Shown here: positions 16,082-24,880 of the stretch, piece after piece | How positions within the stretch are numbered: the stretch's first letter is position 1 | Layout of the letters: every line of letters starts with the position of its first letter | Assembly (NCBI GenBank): GCA_029959545.1 | Contig: JASCPH010000008.1 | Span: 1 to 64,000, forward strand | Source: Microbacteriaceae bacterium PS02066 | GTDB taxonomy: Bacteria; Actinomycetota; Actinomycetes; Actinomycetales; Microbacteriaceae | Reading direction: 5' to 3' | DNA: 64,000 bases | Made by a program: the position numbers and the translations under genes | Notes under the pieces: generated by a model | What the model saw: the letters and a program-made list of their open reading frames with translations, nothing else | The model's database searches: none | What the model was told of the DNA's origin: nothing

Positions 16082-16653
16082 CCAAGGCGCTGTTCATCGT
16101 CGACGTCCAGAACGACTTCACCGAGCGCGGTGCGCTCGGGGTGGCGGGGGGTGACGCGGTCGCCGAGCGGATCTCCGCCTACCTCGCGGACCACGCGGGC
16201 GACTATGACCTCATCGTCGCGTCCCGGGACTGGCACGATGCCGAGGGCGACAACGGCGGGCACTTCGCCGCAGAGCCCGACTTCATCGACACGTGGCCGC
16301 CGCACTGCGTAGCGGGCACGTTCGGCGCCGAGTACGACGAGGTCTTCGACACGTCCGCCGTGACCCACCACCTCAAGAAGGGGCAGGGGGAGCCCGCCTA
16401 CTCGCTCTTCGAGGGGCGCACCGACGAGGGTCGAACGGCGACTGAGCTGCTCGAAGAGCACGGCATCCTCGACATCGACGTGGTCGGTATCGCGACTGAC
16501 TACTGCGTGCGCGCCTCGGCTCTGGATGCCATCGCCGCAGGCCGGCATGTGCGCGTGTTCACCGACCTCGTCGCCGGCGTGCACGCCGAGTCGAGCGAGA
16601 AGGCCTTGGCCGAGATCGCGCACGCTGGCGCAGTGGTCACCGCGTCGCGCTGA
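16078..16653 (+). CDS. pncA: Nicotinamidase (isochorismatase-fold)
   Basis: 191 residues. Converts nicotinamide to nicotinate for NAD salvage. The triad is visible as D9 in F-I-V-D-V-Q-N-D-F, a lysine in H-H-L-K-K-G and the nucleophilic cysteine in A-T-D-Y-C-V-R-A-S. Metal ligands are in S-R-D-W-H and nearby. The start ATG overlaps the MMPL stop (ATGA), so the two are coupled. A 35-base segment covering the last codons and stop is duplicated downstream. Confidence 0.93.
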   Translation: MTKALFIVDVQNDFTERGALGVAGGDAVAERISAYLADHAGDYDLIVASRDWHDAEGDNGGHFAAEPDFIDTWPPHCVAGTFGAEYDEVFDTSAVTHHLKKGQGEPAYSLFEGRTDEGRTATELLEEHGILDIDVVGIATDYCVRASALDAIAAGRHVRVFTDLVAGVHAESSEKALAEIAHAGAVVTASR

Positions 16654-16698
16654 GCGCGCGCCCGGCGCAGTCGTCACCGCGTCGCGCTGAGCGCGCGC
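16627..16698. repeat. Tandem duplication of the pncA 3' end
   Basis: Bases 16627-16661 and 16664-16698 are near-identical 35-base copies (one difference, GTGGTC against GTCGTC), including the stop codon of pncA. The second copy is outside the gene. It looks like a recent slippage or recombination duplication. The rest of the gap to 16860 has no gene that I can support. Confidence 0.85.
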
Positions 16699-16860
16699 GA
16701 GCGCGATGGTTGCGAGACGGTTCCCCCGCGCACGGCGGACGACGGTGGTGTACACACGCGCACCCTATGCGCGGCGGGCAAACGGCTGTCGAACGCTCGG
16801 CAACCGCTCGGAGCCGGGGCCGGCTTACCGATGCGGGTCGACGACCCGACCGCGGGAGGC

Positions 16861-18669
16861 CTACAGCGACCGGATGAGGGAGGCAGAGTCCCACGGGCCA
16901 ACGTGGCGGATACCGCCGATGAAGAACGTGGGCGTCGAATGCAGATCCATGAGCTCCGCGTCCAGACGGTCGTCCTGGATGTGGCGCAGGACGGCGGGGG
17001 AGCGCAGATCGTCGGCGAAGCGGTCGATGTCCAGGCCCAGTTCGTCGGCGTAGCGGATCAGGTCCGAGAGCTCGAGCTGATCCTGATGCGCGAACATCTT
17101 TCGCGTCATCTCATAGAAGTGGCCCTGTGCCGCCGCGGCCTCCGAGGCCTGCGCAGCCTGCTGCGCGTGTGGATGCGGGGCATCGAGCGGCAGGTGTCGC
17201 CACACCCAGCGCACCTGGTCGCCGAGTGCGGCGAAGACCTCGTCGATCGACCCCGTGGCGCGGCCGCAGAACGGGCACTCGAAGTCGCCGTATTCGACGA
17301 TCGTGAGCGGCGCGTCCTTCGGCCCCTTGATGTGGTCGCGCGCGGGGTCGACGGGGCGGTTCAGGTATTTGCCGACGGCGACGGGCGGCCGCACCCGGTC
17401 GCCGATAGAGATGATCGCCCATCCGGCGAGGAAGGCGAGGACGGATGCGGTGAGCACGCCGACGCGGGCGAGGTCCTGCGTGTGGGGGTCATCGATCGCG
17501 ATAGGCACGAGGAACAGGGCGATCGTGAACCCGATGCCCGACAGCGCGCCGCCGCCGGCGATCCGCGTCATCCCGAGACCGGGAGCCAGAACGCCCTTGC
17601 CTGTGGCGCGCAGCAGCCAGGTCGCACCCGTGATTCCGATGAACTTGCCGGCGACGAGCGCGACGATGATGCCCCAGGTCAACGGTGAGGTGAAGGCTTC
17701 CTTCAGCGTCGCCGGGTCGAGGTGGACCCCAGCGTTGGCCAGGGCGAACAGGGGCAGGACGCCGAACGAGATGTAGGGGCGCCATCCCGCATCCACGCGT
17801 TCGTTGATCGAGAGCGAGTCGCGCACGCTGCGCTGCACTGCGGCCGCGTAGACGGTGTTGGGGGATTCGCGGAAGGCGCGGGTGAGCTCCGCCGTGCGTT
17901 CGACATCGCTGCGCCGGGGTGGGAAGACCGGGATGAGCAGGGCGATCGCGACGCCGGCGAGGGTCGCGTGCACGCCCGAGAGCAGCACGACGATCCAGAG
18001 GACGATACCCAGTGCCGCGTAGGAGAACCCTCGGCCGTAGGGCAAGAAGCGCACGAGGGCGATCAGTCCCATGAGGACTGTGGCCACCAGCAGGGCGACG
18101 AGGTTGAGGCTGTCGGAGTAGAAGACGCCGATGACCAGCAGCGCCCCGATGTCGTCGACGACGGCGAGGGTCAGCAGGAACGCGCGTAGGCGGGCGGGGA
18201 ACTTCGGGCCGATGATCGCGAGGGCTCCCAGCAGGAACGCCGTGTCCGTGGAGATGACCACGCCCCACGCGTGCGTTTCCTCGGTGCCGAGCGTGAAGAG
18301 GACGAAGATCCCTGCGGGCACCACGAGACCCGCGACCGCCGCCGCGATCGGCAGGGTGGCGCGAGCCCGGTCGGTGAGCTCGCCGATGGTGAGCTCACGT
18401 TTGACCTCGAGTCCGACAAGGAAGAAGAACAGCGTCATCAGTCCGTCGTTGACGAGCGCGTGGAGGGTCGAATCGATCTGCACGTCGCCTACGGCGATCG
18501 TGATCGGCGTCTCCCAGAAGTGCTCGTAGCCGGCGCCCCATGGGCTGTTCGCCCAGATGATGGCGAGTGCGGTGGCGATCAGCATCAGGGCTGCCGACAT
18601 GCGGTCCGGCGCGATCGGACGGCGCTTCTTCTTGACGGGGCCGCTGCGATGCAGTTCGACGCTGGTCAT
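16861..18669 (-). CDS. nhaA: Na+/H+ antiporter NhaA fused to a DsbA-like domain
   Basis: 602 residues. The first about 400 are NhaA: about 12 helices, with the conserved ion-binding Asp pair in L-A-V-V-D-D-I-G-A-L and the region F-F-F-L-V-G-L-E-V-K-R-E. The last about 180 residues are a thioredoxin/DsbA-like domain with the redox pair C-P-F-C in Y-G-D-F-E-C-P-F-C-G. It exchanges sodium for protons in the membrane; the role of the redox domain is unknown. This fusion is known in actinobacteria. The start is the ATG at 18667-18669 with GGGAGGAG a few bases upstream; the open frame extends 21 codons further without support. Confidence 0.92.
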   Translation of the reverse strand: MTSVELHRSGPVKKKRRPIAPDRMSAALMLIATALAIIWANSPWGAGYEHFWETPITIAVGDVQIDSTLHALVNDGLMTLFFFLVGLEVKRELTIGELTDRARATLPIAAAVAGLVVPAGIFVLFTLGTEETHAWGVVISTDTAFLLGALAIIGPKFPARLRAFLLTLAVVDDIGALLVIGVFYSDSLNLVALLVATVLMGLIALVRFLPYGRGFSYAALGIVLWIVVLLSGVHATLAGVAIALLIPVFPPRRSDVERTAELTRAFRESPNTVYAAAVQRSVRDSLSINERVDAGWRPYISFGVLPLFALANAGVHLDPATLKEAFTSPLTWGIIVALVAGKFIGITGATWLLRATGKGVLAPGLGMTRIAGGGALSGIGFTIALFLVPIAIDDPHTQDLARVGVLTASVLAFLAGWAIISIGDRVRPPVAVGKYLNRPVDPARDHIKGPKDAPLTIVEYGDFECPFCGRATGSIDEVFAALGDQVRWVWRHLPLDAPHPHAQQAAQASEAAAAQGHFYEMTRKMFAHQDQLELSDLIRYADELGLDIDRFADDLRSPAVLRHIQDDRLDAELMDLHSTPTFFIGGIRHVGPWDSASLIRSL

Positions 18670-18795
18670 CGGACTCCTCCCGGGCGCGGATGCGGGACCA
18701 CGGGCGAATGCCCAGGAGGAAGTCTGCCGCATCCCGGGCCGTCCGGGGCGAGCGAGAGGGGCCCCATTGAGCCCACCCTGGCGGATCGCTCCCGA

Positions 18796-19077
18796 TCAGC
18801 GCTGCATCGGGCGCCAGGACTCCAGGAACGCCGAGACCGTGAGCGTCTCCATCTCCAACTCGATCTTGCCGAACAGGTGCGAGGCCATGTTGGCGTCGGT
18901 GGGGATGCGGAGCACGAGCGCCTGGGTGTCGAGCCGGCGGATCTCGACGTCGTACATGTTGAGCACTCCGGATCCGAGCAGGGCATCGACCCCCGCACGC
19001 ACCCAGTTCGAGGGGCGCGGCACAAGCGCGGCGCTCAGGTAGTCGGTGGCGACCTCGTCGTCGGATGCGGTGTCCAT
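18796..19077 (-). CDS. Conserved hypothetical small protein
   Basis: 93 residues, soluble, no signal or membrane segment; acidic N-terminus and a mixed alpha/beta pattern with the hydrophobic stretch V-L-N-M-Y-D-V-E-I-R-R-L. I do not recognise a domain. Start chosen at the ATG at 19075-19077 because GAGAAG lies nine bases upstream; an ATG three codons earlier is also in frame. It lies between nhaA and the CDGSH gene, same strand. Confidence 0.55.
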   Translation of the reverse strand: MDTASDDEVATDYLSAALVPRPSNWVRAGVDALLGSGVLNMYDVEIRRLDTQALVLRIPTDANMASHLFGKIELEMETLTVSAFLESWRPMQR

Positions 19078-19108
19078 ACACCCCATCTTCTCGTGACGGG
19101 CACCGTCA

Positions 19109-19309
19109 TCACTCGTCCGTGTGGAAGCCCGCTGCCTTGTGCGTGCCGTCGCAGAACGGTTTGATGCTCGACAGGCCGCAACGACACAGGGCGACGGTGC
19201 GCCGACGGCGCTCGATCGGGTTGCCGGTCGCGTCCACGATTCGCGCTTCGCCGCGCACGGGCAGCGGTCCGTTGGGGTAGGCGGTGATCGTCACGGGCTC
19301 GTCGTTCAT
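19109..19309 (-). CDS. CDGSH-type iron-sulfur protein
   Basis: 66 residues. The signature C-R-C-G-x-S-x-x-K-P-F-C-D-G-T-H near the C-terminus binds a [2Fe-2S] cluster with three cysteines and one histidine. Such proteins act in iron or redox metabolism. The ATG at 19307-19309 overlaps the stop of the upstream redox-enzyme remnant, so the two were translationally coupled. CDGSH genes are often beside iron-containing redox enzymes, which fits. Confidence 0.88.
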   Translation of the reverse strand: MNDEPVTITAYPNGPLPVRGEARIVDATGNPIERRRRTVALCRCGLSSIKPFCDGTHKAAGFHTDE

Positions 19310-19869
19310 GCGGCACCGCCACGCAGTGAGGAGACGCCGCTCGTGAACGCGTCGTACATGTGCTGCGCGACCCAGCCGTCGACGGTCAGACATGCGGCAG
19401 CGCCGAACATGATGTCGGCGAGCAGGTCGGGTCGGTCCTCCGCGAGGGCGCCGGCGAGGTCCCGGCCGGCGATCTGCTCGTGCACCGCGTCGGCCTCGAC
19501 GTGCTCGTCGAAGTAATCGGTCACCTCCTCGCCATAGCCGAGCCGGCGCAGACCGTCGCCGTACAGCCGATTGGGGATGGAGGACGTCATCTCGAAGGCG
19601 GCCAGGTGGCCCACGATGGCGCCGAGCAGGCGACGGTTCAACCCGAACATCGACATCGTGTTGTGGGAGGCCAAGGTCACGGCGGGGACGTCGTCGACGT
19701 ACGCGCCGTAGCGATCGTCGAGACCGGCGGCGCGGACGGTGCGCGACGTGGCGTGAGGAGATGAGGCTGGTTCCGCATTCCGCGCAGAAGCGGGATGTGC
19801 CGGGTTCTCCGCGCGGCAACCGCCGCACACAGCCTGGATTCGGCGTCCAGAACGGCTGTGGATCACCAC
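19306..19869 (-). pseudogene. Remnant of iron-containing redox enzyme joined to a zinc-ribbon fragment
   Basis: The 187-codon frame has two unrelated parts. The last about 140 residues match the C-terminal half of heme-oxygenase-like iron-containing redox enzymes (L-A-S-H-N-T-M-S-M-F-G-L, G-H-L-A-A-F-E, E-H-V-E-A-D-A-V-H), which are normally above 300 residues. The first part reads V-C-G-G-C-R-A-E-N-P; with a one-base shift it continues G-T-S-R-F-C-A-E-C-G-T-S-L, an intact four-cysteine zinc ribbon. So a zinc-ribbon start, frameshifted, has been fused to a decapitated enzyme. Probably non-functional, though the downstream CDGSH gene is intact. Confidence 0.7.
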
Positions 19870-19879
19870 ATCCGCTCGG

Positions 19880-20539
19880 TCAGCGGGCGAGGCTCGAGAC
19901 CAGATTGATCGTCGCTGCGACGACGACGACGCCCAGGAGAAACGACAGGAGTGCGTGACGAAGGGCCTCGCGTCGGATGGTGCTGCTGGTGATGGTGGTG
20001 TCCGACACCTGGTACGTCATGCCGAGCGTGAACGCGAGGTAGGCGAAGTCGCGGTAGTCGGGGGGATCGGGCTGGTTGAAGTCGATGCCGCCGTGCTGCG
20101 TGTAGTACAGCGCGGCGTAGCGGAGGCTGAAGAGTACGTGGATCAGGAACCAGGACGCGGCCACCGTGACGACCGCGATGCCCGCCAACTCGAGCCGGGC
20201 GGAGTTCGAACTCACGGTGCCCGCCTCGACCAGCACGAGTGCGATGGCGCCGAAGCTCGCGAGACTGGCGAGCACGAGCAGGGTCTGCGCAGTCGTTCGG
20301 GTCGGATCCTCGCGGGTGGCGTGCTGCTCGGTCTGGGTGGCGTCCAGGCGCAGGATGCCGAACCACACCCACAGCGAGAAGGTGCCGGCCCCCGCGATCC
20401 AGCCGATGGCGGGGGCATAGATCCACGAGGCCGCCAGTCCCACGGCGACGGTGACGACGAAGAACACGCCGAACAGGACCGTCACCCGCCACCCTGCGCG
20501 GTGGCGGCGCGAGGAGAAGTCCGTGGCCGGGGTGCTCAC
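19880..20539 (-). CDS. DUF1345 family membrane protein
   Basis: 219 residues with four or five hydrophobic helices (about residues 18-40, 45-64, 88-108, 118-138 and 195-215). The conserved central segment F-N-Q-P-D-P-P-D-Y-R-D-F-A-Y-L-A-F-T is the mark of DUF1345, often annotated as a putative membrane or potassium-channel-like protein. No biochemical role is established. A single gene; the start is the ATG at 20537-20539. Confidence 0.85.
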   Translation of the reverse strand: MSTPATDFSSRRHRAGWRVTVLFGVFFVVTVAVGLAASWIYAPAIGWIAGAGTFSLWVWFGILRLDATQTEQHATREDPTRTTAQTLLVLASLASFGAIALVLVEAGTVSSNSARLELAGIAVVTVAASWFLIHVLFSLRYAALYYTQHGGIDFNQPDPPDYRDFAYLAFTLGMTYQVSDTTITSSTIRREALRHALLSFLLGVVVVAATINLVSSLAR

Positions 20540-20707
20540 GCGCGGGCCGTTCGCTCTTGCATACCCGGATCGTACGTCGTGCGCGGGGTGTGTTGCCCTA
20601 TGCGCGCGTTTAGGGGGCCTGCGCGGTCGAGCGGTTGCGTCCGCGGAGCCTGGGTAGGGCCCCCGTCGCAGGGGTGAGATCCGACCGCGCAGCGCCGACG
20701 CGGTGAG

Positions 20708-21115
20708 TCACATCCAGCGTGGAGTATGGACTCTCGTCCGGGCGTCGGCAACGGCCCGGGCATCCACTGCGGACTCTGCGTGGATGCCGAACTCCGGCCA
20801 GCGGAGCACGATCGCGTCGACGGCCACGCTTGCGGGGACAGCTGTGTAGAGAAGCAGATCGCATTTGTGTTCCCCGCCCCCGCCACTGATCGTTGTGAAC
20901 GGCGCCGCCTTGATGCTCCAGCGCGCAGCGTTGCTGGCGAAACCGCCCGGCCGGAGGAACGTGTAGGCGAGTCCGGATTCCTCGACCGCCCGTTGGATAC
21001 GAAGGAAGCGGCCGCCGTTGAAGTCGTCCGCCGCGCCCGGCAGCGTCACGGCGCTGGAGGACAGCAGCACCACGTGTCGCACGCCGGCGGCGGCAAGCGT
21101 GGAAGGGTGGAGAGC
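20708..21115 (-). pseudogene. Fragment of NmrA/NAD(P)H-binding oxidoreductase
   Basis: The frame reads A-A-A-G-V-R-H-V-V-L-L-S-S-S-A-V, then G-L-A-Y-T-F-L-R-P-G-G-F-A-S-N, typical of the middle of NmrA-like SDR proteins. The N-terminal Rossmann glycine motif is missing and the end departs from the family, so this is a decayed internal piece of about 130 codons. It lies tail-away from the copper ATPase, whose promoter region abuts its broken 5' end. Confidence 0.65.
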
Positions 21116-21134
21116 AACGCGATCGCCCCGCGCA

Positions 21135-21151
21135 ATACCCTAGGGGGGTAT
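21135..21151. promoter_or_regulatory. CsoR-type copper operator
   Basis: ATACCC-TAGGG-GGGTAT is a 6-5-6 inverted repeat 38 bases before the copper ATPase. It closely resembles the known CsoR operator pattern (TACCC then GGGTA with a GC-rich centre). Copper-responsive repression is inferred; no csoR gene is visible in this window. Confidence 0.68.
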
Positions 21152-21189
21152 CCTGAGGAGCGCGGACGTCGTTCGCTGAGGGAGGCAAA

Positions 21190-23298
21190 ATGTCGCACGA
21201 GCACATGGCGCACCACGCCGATGAGGCGGTCCACCAGGGCCACGACCACGACCAGCACGCCGGTATGCATCAAGACGGGCACGCGCACGGTGGGCACGCG
21301 GGTCACGGCGATCATGTCGCTCGGTTCCGTCGGCTCTTCTGGATCATGCTCGTGATCGCGGTGCCGGTGGTCGCCTTCTCGGGCATGTTCTCGATGCTGC
21401 TGGGCTACTCGCTCCCCGACGGCGCCTGGGTCGGCTGGGTCTCACCGCTGCTGGGGGCGGTGATGTACTTCTGGGGAGGGTGGCCGTTCCTCACCGGTGC
21501 TGTCTCGGAGGTGCGAGCGCTTCGACCCGGGATGATGCTGCTGATCGCGCTCGCCATCACCGTCGCGTTCGTCGCGTCACTGGGCGCGAGCGTGGGGCTG
21601 CTCGATCACGAGCTCGACTTCTGGTGGGAGCTGGCGCTTCTGATCGTCATCATGCTGCTCGGCCACTGGATCGAGATGCGTTCGCTCGCGCAGACGACAT
21701 CGGCGCTCGACTCTCTGGCGGCACTGCTGCCCGACGAGGCTGAGATCGTCGACGGCGATGCAACGCGAACAGTCGCCCCCTCCGACCTCCGGGTCGGCGA
21801 CGTGGTCGTGGTGCGCCCCGGTGGGCGTGTCCCGGCCGACGGTCGCGTGATCGCCGGCGCGGCCAGCATGGACGAGTCGATGATCACAGGAGAGTCTCGC
21901 GCGGTGCCCCGCGCCGAGGGCGCGGCGGTGGTGGCGGGAACCATCGCGACCGACTCATCCATTCGAGTCGAGATCACCGCGGTCGGCGACGGCACGACCC
22001 TCGCCGGCATCCAGCGACTCGTCGCCGAGGCGCAGAACTCGTCGTCGCGCGCGCAGCGGATCGCCGATCGAGCTGCGGCCTGGTTGTTCTGGTTCGCCCT
22101 CGGTGCGGCGGTCATCACGGCTGTGGTCTGGAGCCTGGTCGGACTGCCCGATGAGGCGGTGGTACGCACGATCACCGTCCTTGTCATCGCCTGTCCGCAC
22201 GCGCTCGGACTCGCCATTCCGCTCGTCGTCTCGATCGCGACGGAGCGCGCGGCCCGCGGTGGCGTCCTGATCAAAGATCGGCTCGCACTCGAGCGGATGC
22301 GCACCGTCGACACCGTGCTCTTCGACAAGACCGGCACGCTCACGAAGGGGGAGCCGACCGTCACCGGCATCGAGAGCACCGGGCACCTGACCCGCGACGA
22401 TGTGCTCGCCCTGGCGGCCGCCGCCGAAGCGGACTCCGAGCATCCGCTCGCCCGAGCCATCGTCGCCTCTGCTCGTGAGCGTGGCGCACGCATCCCGAGC
22501 GCATCGGATGCCACGTCCTCTCCGGCGGTCGGCGTGACGGCCACGGTCGACGGCAGGACGATCCGGGTGGGCGGGCCGAATCTGCTTCGCGAAGAGAACG
22601 CGCGAGAGCTGCCGGTCGCCGGTGAGTGGCGAGACGAAGGGGCGATCATCCTGCACGTGCTCGCCGACGGGAAGGTCATCGGGGCGTTGCGCCTCGCTGA
22701 TGCCGTGCGTGAGGAGTCCCGTCAGGCGATCGAGGCGCTGCACGCGCTGCGGTGCGAGGTCGTGATGATCACGGGCGACGCGGAGGCGGTGGCGACCTCC
22801 GTGGCCCGGCAGCTCGGTATCGATCGCGTCTTCGCGGGGGTGCGCCCGGAGGACAAGGCCGACAGGGTGAGAGAGCTCCAGGCAGAGGGGCGGGCCGTCG
22901 CGATGGTCGGCGATGGCGTCAACGATGCGCCGGCTCTCGCGCAGGCCGACGTCGGCATCGCGATCGGTGCCGGAACCGATGTGGCGATCGCGTCGGCCGG
23001 CGTGATCCTGGCGGGCTCCGACCCGCGTTCGGTGCTGTCGGTCATCCAGCTCTCGCGCGCGACATACCGGAAGATGACACAGAACCTCTGGTGGGCGGCC
23101 GGCTACAACCTCCTCTCCGTGCCGTTGGCGGCAGGGGTGCTGGCGCCCCTGGGATTCGTCTTGCCGATGTCGGTCGGAGCCATTCTGATGTCGGCGTCGA
23201 CCGTGGTGGTCGCGGTCAACGCCCAGCTTCTGCGTCGTCTGGATCTGCGGCCGGAGACGAGCACCCGCGAGGTGCTCGGCGACGTCGCCCGGGCGTAG
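21190..23298 (+). CDS. CopB-type heavy-metal P1B ATPase
   Basis: 702 residues. The N-terminus (residues 1-45) is His-rich instead of having CxxC domains. The membrane metal motif is C335-P-H, the CopB class (copper, possibly silver export) rather than the CopA CPC class. The actuator loop has T-G-E-S, the phosphorylation site is D379-K-T-G-T, the nucleotide domain has H-P in S-E-H-P-L-A, and the hinge is G-D-G-V-N-D-A-P-A-L. About eight helices are expected. GAGGGAGG precedes the ATG and a CsoR-like box lies just upstream. Confidence 0.93.
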   Translation: MSHEHMAHHADEAVHQGHDHDQHAGMHQDGHAHGGHAGHGDHVARFRRLFWIMLVIAVPVVAFSGMFSMLLGYSLPDGAWVGWVSPLLGAVMYFWGGWPFLTGAVSEVRALRPGMMLLIALAITVAFVASLGASVGLLDHELDFWWELALLIVIMLLGHWIEMRSLAQTTSALDSLAALLPDEAEIVDGDATRTVAPSDLRVGDVVVVRPGGRVPADGRVIAGAASMDESMITGESRAVPRAEGAAVVAGTIATDSSIRVEITAVGDGTTLAGIQRLVAEAQNSSSRAQRIADRAAAWLFWFALGAAVITAVVWSLVGLPDEAVVRTITVLVIACPHALGLAIPLVVSIATERAARGGVLIKDRLALERMRTVDTVLFDKTGTLTKGEPTVTGIESTGHLTRDDVLALAAAAEADSEHPLARAIVASARERGARIPSASDATSSPAVGVTATVDGRTIRVGGPNLLREENARELPVAGEWRDEGAIILHVLADGKVIGALRLADAVREESRQAIEALHALRCEVVMITGDAEAVATSVARQLGIDRVFAGVRPEDKADRVRELQAEGRAVAMVGDGVNDAPALAQADVGIAIGAGTDVAIASAGVILAGSDPRSVLSVIQLSRATYRKMTQNLWWAAGYNLLSVPLAAGVLAPLGFVLPMSVGAILMSASTVVVAVNAQLLRRLDLRPETSTREVLGDVARA

Positions 23299-23319
23299 GC
23301 GCGGTGGGATCCCCGCCGA

Positions 23320-23808
23320 TCAGTCCTCGGCTACCCGCACAGGGGTGCCGCGGGTGAGCACCGTCAGCTGGTCGAACGTCAGCGGCATGACCGTGTGCGG
23401 TGTGCCGCCCGCGGCCCAGATCGTCTCGTAGTCGTTCAGGCTGGTGTCGATGACGGTCCGGATCGGCGCCGGGTGTCCGACCGGCGCCACGCCGCCGATG
23501 GCCTGTCCGGTGATCGCACGCACCTGCTTCGCCGAGGCCATGACGATCGTCGCGGCTGCCAGCTGTGCCGCCAGGATGTCGGTGTCGACGCGATGGCGAC
23601 CGCTGGTCATCACCAGTATGGGTTCGTCGTCGGCCAGGAACAGAAGGCTGCTCGCGATCGCTCCGACCTCGCATCCGAGTGCTGCGGCGGCATCGGCGGC
23701 CGTGCGAGTGGAGTCGGGCAGTTCGCGCACCTGCGAGACGATCCCCGCCTCCGTCAGATGCTGCTGGACGATCCGGCTCCGTTCGGGCAAGTGCTGGTCA
23801 TCGGTCAC
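23320..23808 (-). CDS. YbaK/ProX-type aminoacyl-tRNA deacylase
   Basis: 162 residues of the prolyl-tRNA editing fold, which hydrolyses mis-charged tRNAs in trans. The conserved lysine environment in V-G-A-I-A-S-S-L-L-F and the G-G-V-A-P-V-G-H segment with T-I-W-A-A-G-G are family landmarks. The start is the GTG at 23806-23808 with GAGGAAGG upstream; the frame is open 33 codons further without support. Convergent with the copper ATPase. Confidence 0.85.
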   Translation of the reverse strand: MTDDQHLPERSRIVQQHLTEAGIVSQVRELPDSTRTAADAAAALGCEVGAIASSLLFLADDEPILVMTSGRHRVDTDILAAQLAAATIVMASAKQVRAITGQAIGGVAPVGHPAPIRTVIDTSLNDYETIWAAGGTPHTVMPLTFDQLTVLTRGTPVRVAED

Positions 23809-24013
23809 GGGGAGATGTCCTTCCTCGGATGTGGTCTGCGGTGGGTAGTGCACGAGCAGGATGCGGCATTTCCCCTCGAACGTACTGGGGTGCGGCGCTG
23901 CGATCATTTCGGCGAGCTGCGGCGGCCGCGCTCGGATAAGCGGCAGCGCCGGTCAGGTTCGGGTTCCATTCCGATACCCGCCGGCCGACCGTAACCCGAT
24001 CCCTATCCGCGCA

Positions 24014-24406
24014 GTGCTCGTTTACGGCAGGCCCGCTCCCTACTGTGCCGACTGCGCGAAGGTCGCCCGCACTCGCCCGACGTCGTCGGACTCCGACCGC
24101 ATCCGCGCTGTGGCCGCCGAGGCTCTCGCGGGTGTGCGGGGCGAGATGGACTTCAGCGAGTGGGCCGACGAGGGCATGCGCACCTTCGCCGACCTCGTCG
24201 ACGCCGGCCACGAGGGCACCGACGAGCGGTGGAGCTTCTCGCCGCGGTGGGGCGTGCTCCGCGCGCTCTGGCGAACCCTCAGCGACCCGGACGCCCGCGA
24301 GACTTACCGGGTGCTTCCCGAGGCCGAAGCCACCGCCGCGCGCGCCCGCCACGGCCACCAGGAGCAGAACCGCCGCCAGGCAGCCATGGCCGACTGGCTC
24401 ACCTGA
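24014..24406 (+). CDS. Unidentified protein, possible island gene
   Basis: A frame with convincing codon use, about 130 residues, containing C-A-D-C near the start, then a helical acidic and Arg-rich region (F-S-E-W-A-D-E-G-M-R-T-F-A-D-L). No signal peptide or membrane segment. I do not recognise a family. The true start is uncertain: a GTG at 24014 is used here, with no good ribosome site, so the 5' end may be missing. It lies at the left edge of the mosaic island and is followed by a strong hairpin. Confidence 0.4.
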   Translation: MLVYGRPAPYCADCAKVARTRPTSSDSDRIRAVAAEALAGVRGEMDFSEWADEGMRTFADLVDAGHEGTDERWSFSPRWGVLRALWRTLSDPDARETYRVLPEAEATAARARHGHQEQNRRQAAMADWLT

Positions 24407-24424
24407 CGACGCCACCGCGCAGAC

Positions 24425-24462
24425 AGAGACCCCCGGCCGCCATCACGGCGCCGGGGGTCTCT
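24425..24462. terminator. Bidirectional hairpin terminator
   Basis: AGAGACCCCCGGC (24425-24437) pairs perfectly with GCCGGGGGTCTCT (24450-24462) around a 12-base loop. It sits between two convergent genes and can serve both. Confidence 0.7.
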
Positions 24463-24470
24463 CGCGTTGC

Positions 24471-24880
24471 TCAGGCGACGATCTCGACGTCGACCACTTC
24501 GTCAGCGAAGATGTCGGCCTCATGGTGGGGGCCGCCAGAGGCCGCGAGGATGACCCGCACCATCTCCGTCATCTCCGCGGCGTCCGCGGTCAGGTTGACC
24601 TGGGTGGGAGCGTCGAGCCCATCCATAGCTGAGGCGCGCTGTGCGAGCGCTACAGCGGCGCGAAGAGCCCCAGGGCGAGCCGCCTCCGCGTCACGGTCTG
24701 CGAGCGCGTAGCGGCGGTCCAGGCGCGCCCGCCACATCTTCTTGAGTACGGACGGGTCCGGATCGGGAATGGTCCCCGCAAATCGCATCACAGCGCGATG
24801 AGCACCCTGGGGTGAGGCGAAGCCCACAGCGTCAGCGATCTGCTGCCACGTCTTCCCCTGGACGCGGAGGGCCCACGGTC
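24471..24880 (-). pseudogene. 5'-truncated phage small-terminase/HTH-like protein
   Basis: The frame begins abruptly after an in-frame stop near 24880 and has no start codon before a GTG at codon 19. Its first readable part, V-Q-G-K-T-W-Q-Q-I-A-D-A-V-G-F, is a helix-turn-helix seen in actinophage small-terminase-like proteins, and the later G-L-D-A-P-T-Q-V-N-L is typical of the same group. The usual first residues are missing. The truncation coincides with the left end of the nucleoside cassette, so the gene was probably cut by that insertion. Confidence 0.6.

Noticed and set aside
24425-24462. CRISPR-like repeat
   Set aside because: Single hairpin between convergent genes; no array of repeats with spacers was seen anywhere in the window.
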